Assembly: GCF_020283565.1 (NCBI RefSeq)
Contig: NC_060064.1
Span: forward strand, 21,286,337 to 21,350,336
From: Trifolium pratense
Lineage: Eukaryota > Streptophyta > Magnoliopsida > Fabales > Fabaceae
Length of the DNA stretch: 64,000 bases
Direction of reading: 5' to 3'
This document shows positions 61,107 through 64,000 of this stretch, in pieces. How positions within the stretch are numbered: position 1 is the first letter of the stretch; every line of letters begins with the position of its first letter. The notes under the pieces are model-generated. The model saw only the letters and a program-made list of their open reading frames with translations. It ran no database searches and was not told the DNA's origin. A program made the position numbers and the translations under genes.

Positions 61107-61521
61107 GGGTATGTTTGGTAACACAAATAAGCTAGCTTATAGCTTATTATATGAGCTTATAAGCTTGTTTCAAAAAATTAGAGGTGTTTGGTAACAAGCT
61201 TTTTTTACTAGCTTATAGCTTTTTTTCAGATGTTATTTCAAGTAGCGTTTGAGCTTATAGCTTATAGCTTTTTACACTTTATTCCATTTTTACCCTTTAA
61301 TTTAATAACTACCCACTCTAAAAAAGAAACTACCCACTAACAATTTTGTCATTTTATATTTATTAACCACTTTAAAAGCTAATTTTACCAAACACTTTAA
61401 TTTCAATTAGCTAGCTTTTCAGCTATCAGCTATAAGCTAGCTTTTCAGCTATCAGCTATCAGCTATAAGCTAGCTTTTCAGCTATCAGCTAGCTTATAGC
61501 TTATTTTTACCAAACAGACCC
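61107..61521. mobile_element. TAA-flanked palindromic MITE, copy E, abutting copy D
   Basis: Starts GGGTATGTTTGG right after the TAA that ends copy D and ends 'ttaccaaacagaccc' before TAA (61522-61524). The interior runs in reverse orientation relative to copies A-C. The TAA at 61104-61106 is shared by both elements. Confidence 0.85.
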
Positions 61522-61764
61522 TAAATGACACGATTCTTACGTCACAAAAGAACAACATTGACAATTAATCGACCAATGAAGTTTAACACCTACTTTAACC
61601 TATTTGATTTATAGGCTGCTTCTAAGGTCGACCGGTTTAGCATATGGTTCATCATGGATAAGGATTTTTTTTTTTTACCAAGGATTTATATCCATTACAT
61701 TAAGCAAGTTCACTTATGTTATAATGTAGCCCTCACACAAGATCTTTCCCCCTTTCTTCCTACT

Positions 61765-62022
61765 ACTTCTGTCCCAATATATAAGACTTACTTTGATTAA
61801 ATGTATTATTCATTTATCTTGTTTTGACCATATTTTTTAAATAACATATAGAGATAAATATTAGTAAATGAGATATTATTTGATTTGTTTTGATGAGTAT
61901 TTTCAAAATATCAAGTTTTTTAAATTTTTACAAATAGACAATTAAAGATATTAGTGATCAAAATTGTGCATTAGCGTACGTGCAGTGGTCAACTAGGTCT
62001 TTTATTTCGGGACAGAGGGAGT
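61765..62022. mobile_element. Stowaway-like MITE
   Basis: The left end 'acttctgtcccaatatataa' and the right end 'atttcgggacagagggagta' are inverted repeats. The interior contains 'gtattattcatttatcttgt' shared with 54540. About 258 bp. Confidence 0.65.
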
Positions 62023-62144
62023 ATTTTCTTTCTCCTCCTTTATTTAAACGCATTTCTTTTTTGTTTGTAAAAAAAAATATATATTTCTTTTTTATCTTAT
62101 TTAAAATTCTTTTTATTTACTAAAATCTTATTCAAACAGTCTCC

Positions 62145-62264
62145 GTGAGCTTAACTCAGTTAGCAGAGACATCGCACTTTATGTGCAGGTTCAAATCCAG
62201 GACACTCCACTTATTCATCTTTAAGGTGAAATTTCTAGTGACTAGTCTAGTTGACAAAAAAAAA
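62145..62264 (+). mobile_element. tRNA-derived SINE, best-preserved copy
   Basis: 'gtgagcttaactcagttagc' (A-box region), 'aggttcaaatcc' (B-box), 'actccacttattcatcttta', 'aggtgaaatttctagtgact' and an A-rich tail follow in order. The A and B boxes are spaced as in a tRNA-like pol III promoter. This copy serves as reference for the others. Confidence 0.75.
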
Positions 62265-62269
62265 TCTAA

Positions 62270-63470
62270 TTCAAACATAAAAAAAATGTTAATCAAATTA
62301 ATAATTTACTTCCAATCAATTATTTTTTTTAGCTTTTATCATCCTCATTATATTGTTTATCAACTTCATCACTGATGATCATCTTATTCATTAACATTTA
62401 CCTTCTTCATAGAAAAATTGCAAAATATAAAAAATACTAGATCTTACATCATATCTAGCTCTTTCATAAATTTAGGTGCAGATTGATAATGCTTACATTG
62501 CATGAATCATATCAAGGATATGTGAGACGGGACCTTAATGCTTAGACCATGATGCAATATCGGTAAAGTCAAAGATTGGGTTTGTTTCTGTTTGAAAGAT
62601 TGGGTTTGTTGTCATTTTTATTTTATAAGCAAACAATACTCAATCTCATACAAGTCAAAGTAGATTAAAGCATGTTTTGGATACAAATAAGAGGGTTAGG
62701 ACACCAATTAAAAAAAGAGATACTACAAGCTTTATGGACCGACGATTAACCCACGTTCAAGAGATAGCTTTGATATCATCTAAAAAAGAAGCAACGATAC
62801 ATTCGGCATAACTCCATTAAAAATCACATTGTTTCGAACCTTCCAAATATTTCACGTAGTGGCCAATCAAACCAAATATCTGGCACGTTTATCTTTTATT
62901 TATTTATTTTGAACAAGACACCAAACAACAAAAAATGATTCCAACCTTCCACATATTGTTTATTTTGCAAGGAAATGCACTTAGGAAATTTTCTTTCTGT
63001 ATTTTTGCATTAATTGTGATTTGTTTGGTTTTTTTTATTTAATAATAATATATACTAATATAGTACTACATTATGTGTTTGTTTATAACAAATGACTATG
63101 ACTCATCATGTCCCACCTCGTTACACCACCTCGTTACACGTCAGTTACAGTTGGCTTTTAATGACTTTTTCTGGTAACCAGTAGATTATTATTGTCCATA
63201 CACATTAATAGCGGTTTGTGTCAAATGATCAATGGTGTGTCATATGGCTTATATTGAATCAATTGGATTCAATTTTAGTTTAATAAGGTTTATGTGTATA
63301 AATAAAATAAATAAAGTAGAGTTTGATGAGAAGAAATGTGAAGAGGGTAGCATTTTGATTATAAAAAAAAATAAAAAACAATTAAGACCTATGTGTATAA
63401 ATAATATATTATTAATTAATAACAGAATTTGACCACCCTTAAATCAATCTTCTTGAGTTAAAAGACTAGC
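62270..63470. other. AT-rich intergenic stretch
   Basis: No gene, RNA gene or intact transposon supported. Contains short low-complexity runs and some SINE-independent unique-looking text. Confidence 0.5.
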
Positions 63471-63499
63471 CTATAATAACTTCCAAATATATTGACTAT

Positions 63500-63769
63500 T
63501 ATTGTTCTTTTGACAAAACCAATTGAAGAAATTTAATGTACCAAACAATGTTGTGATGTGATGAGAAAAAATTGCAAATTCTATGCAAATGTAATGTGGT
63601 GAAGTCAAAGTTTCATTTGTCCTATTGCTATATTGTTCTTTTGACAACAAAACCAATTGAAGAAATTTAATGTACCAAACAATGTTGTGAACTTGTGATG
63701 TGATGAGAAAAAATTGCAAATGCAATGTGGTGATTGGTGAAGTCAAAGTTTCATTTGTCCTATTGCTAG
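63500..63769. repeat. ~130-bp tandem duplication
   Basis: 'tattgttcttttgacaaaac' through 'catttgtcctattgcta' occurs at 63500-63631 and again at about 63632-63769. The second copy differs by short indels (an added 'aac', an added 'aacttgtg', loss of a 'ttctatgcaaa' segment, an added 'gattggtg'). Non-coding. Confidence 0.9.
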
Positions 63770-63937
63770 TAGCCGCAACTTGCGTGTGTGCTAAATACTT
63801 ATCTGTTCCCTTTTAATTTAATTTTTTTTAATAATCTATGATCCCTTTTACTATTAATAAGATTGAAAATAATAAGATTGTTAAATGTAAAACTAAAATT
63901 ACCGGGTCAAATTACAAAATCTAGAATGTTCCAATTA

Positions 63938-64000
63938 GGCTATAAATTAAATGCTACCCTCTTCTCGTTTCTCTCATCAAACCCTACTCTTTTAATCCTC
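63938..64000 (+). promoter_or_regulatory. Putative promoter/leader of a gene beyond the window
   Basis: A TATA-like 'gctataaattaaa' (about 63940) is followed by pyrimidine-rich 'cttctcgtttctctc' and a telo-box-like 'aaaccctac' at 63979-63987. This combination is common in plant ribosomal-protein and translation-factor promoters. The coding sequence, if any, lies past 64000. Confidence 0.35.

Overview
This is an AT-rich, repeat-dense plant nuclear segment. The families and their intron structure point to a papilionoid legume. The MAP kinase, polygalacturonase, U-box and BYPASS1-type proteins look legume-like, and the tRNA-derived SINEs and short inverted-repeat elements resemble those of Medicago, Trifolium or pea. 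Genus is an inference from general family knowledge, not a database match.

Layout. 1-555: right part of an hAT-like MITE cut by the window edge. About 3.6-4.4 kb: direct and inverted repeats. 4.4-7.1 kb: an intact BPS1 (BYPASS1)-like gene whose only intron lies in the 5' UTR. 7.5-12.2 kb: an hAT-type MITE, AT-rich filler and reverse-strand SINEs. 12.2-20.3 kb and 24.7-25.4 kb: a diverged tandem array of roughly 2-kb units carrying broken 5' exons of a plant tRNA ligase (RNL). A young Ty1/copia element (20303-24660, target duplication TATAT) sits in it, and an exon pair of an ARP7-like actin-related protein gene follows at 25.4-26.8 kb. 28.2-29.4 kb: a 1195-bp Mutator-like foldback element with a perfect 9-bp target duplication. 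33.5-36.0 kb: a complete six-exon MAP kinase gene (372 aa, TEY type, MPK4 group). 36.4-40.2 kb, opposite strand and convergent: a complete six-exon GH28 polygalacturonase gene (483 aa). 44.4-46.0 kb, minus strand: a U-box/ARM E3 ligase gene with its first exon(s) not found. 46.4-62 kb: MITEs (five TAA-flanked copies of one palindromic family, including an abutting pair), Stowaway-like elements, a foldback element, a possible fragmented LTR and a LINE 3' tail with a frameshift and a stop. The last 60 bases look like the promoter or leader of a gene beyond the window.

The intact host genes are unrelated in function: organ-to-organ growth signalling (BPS1), kinase signalling (MAPK) and pectin remodelling (polygalacturonase). 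Proximity is not evidence of a pathway. No bacterial-type operon, CRISPR array or convincing novel molecular system is present. The most unusual structure is the RNL-fragment tandem array with the copia insertion and the truncated ARP7 copy beside it.
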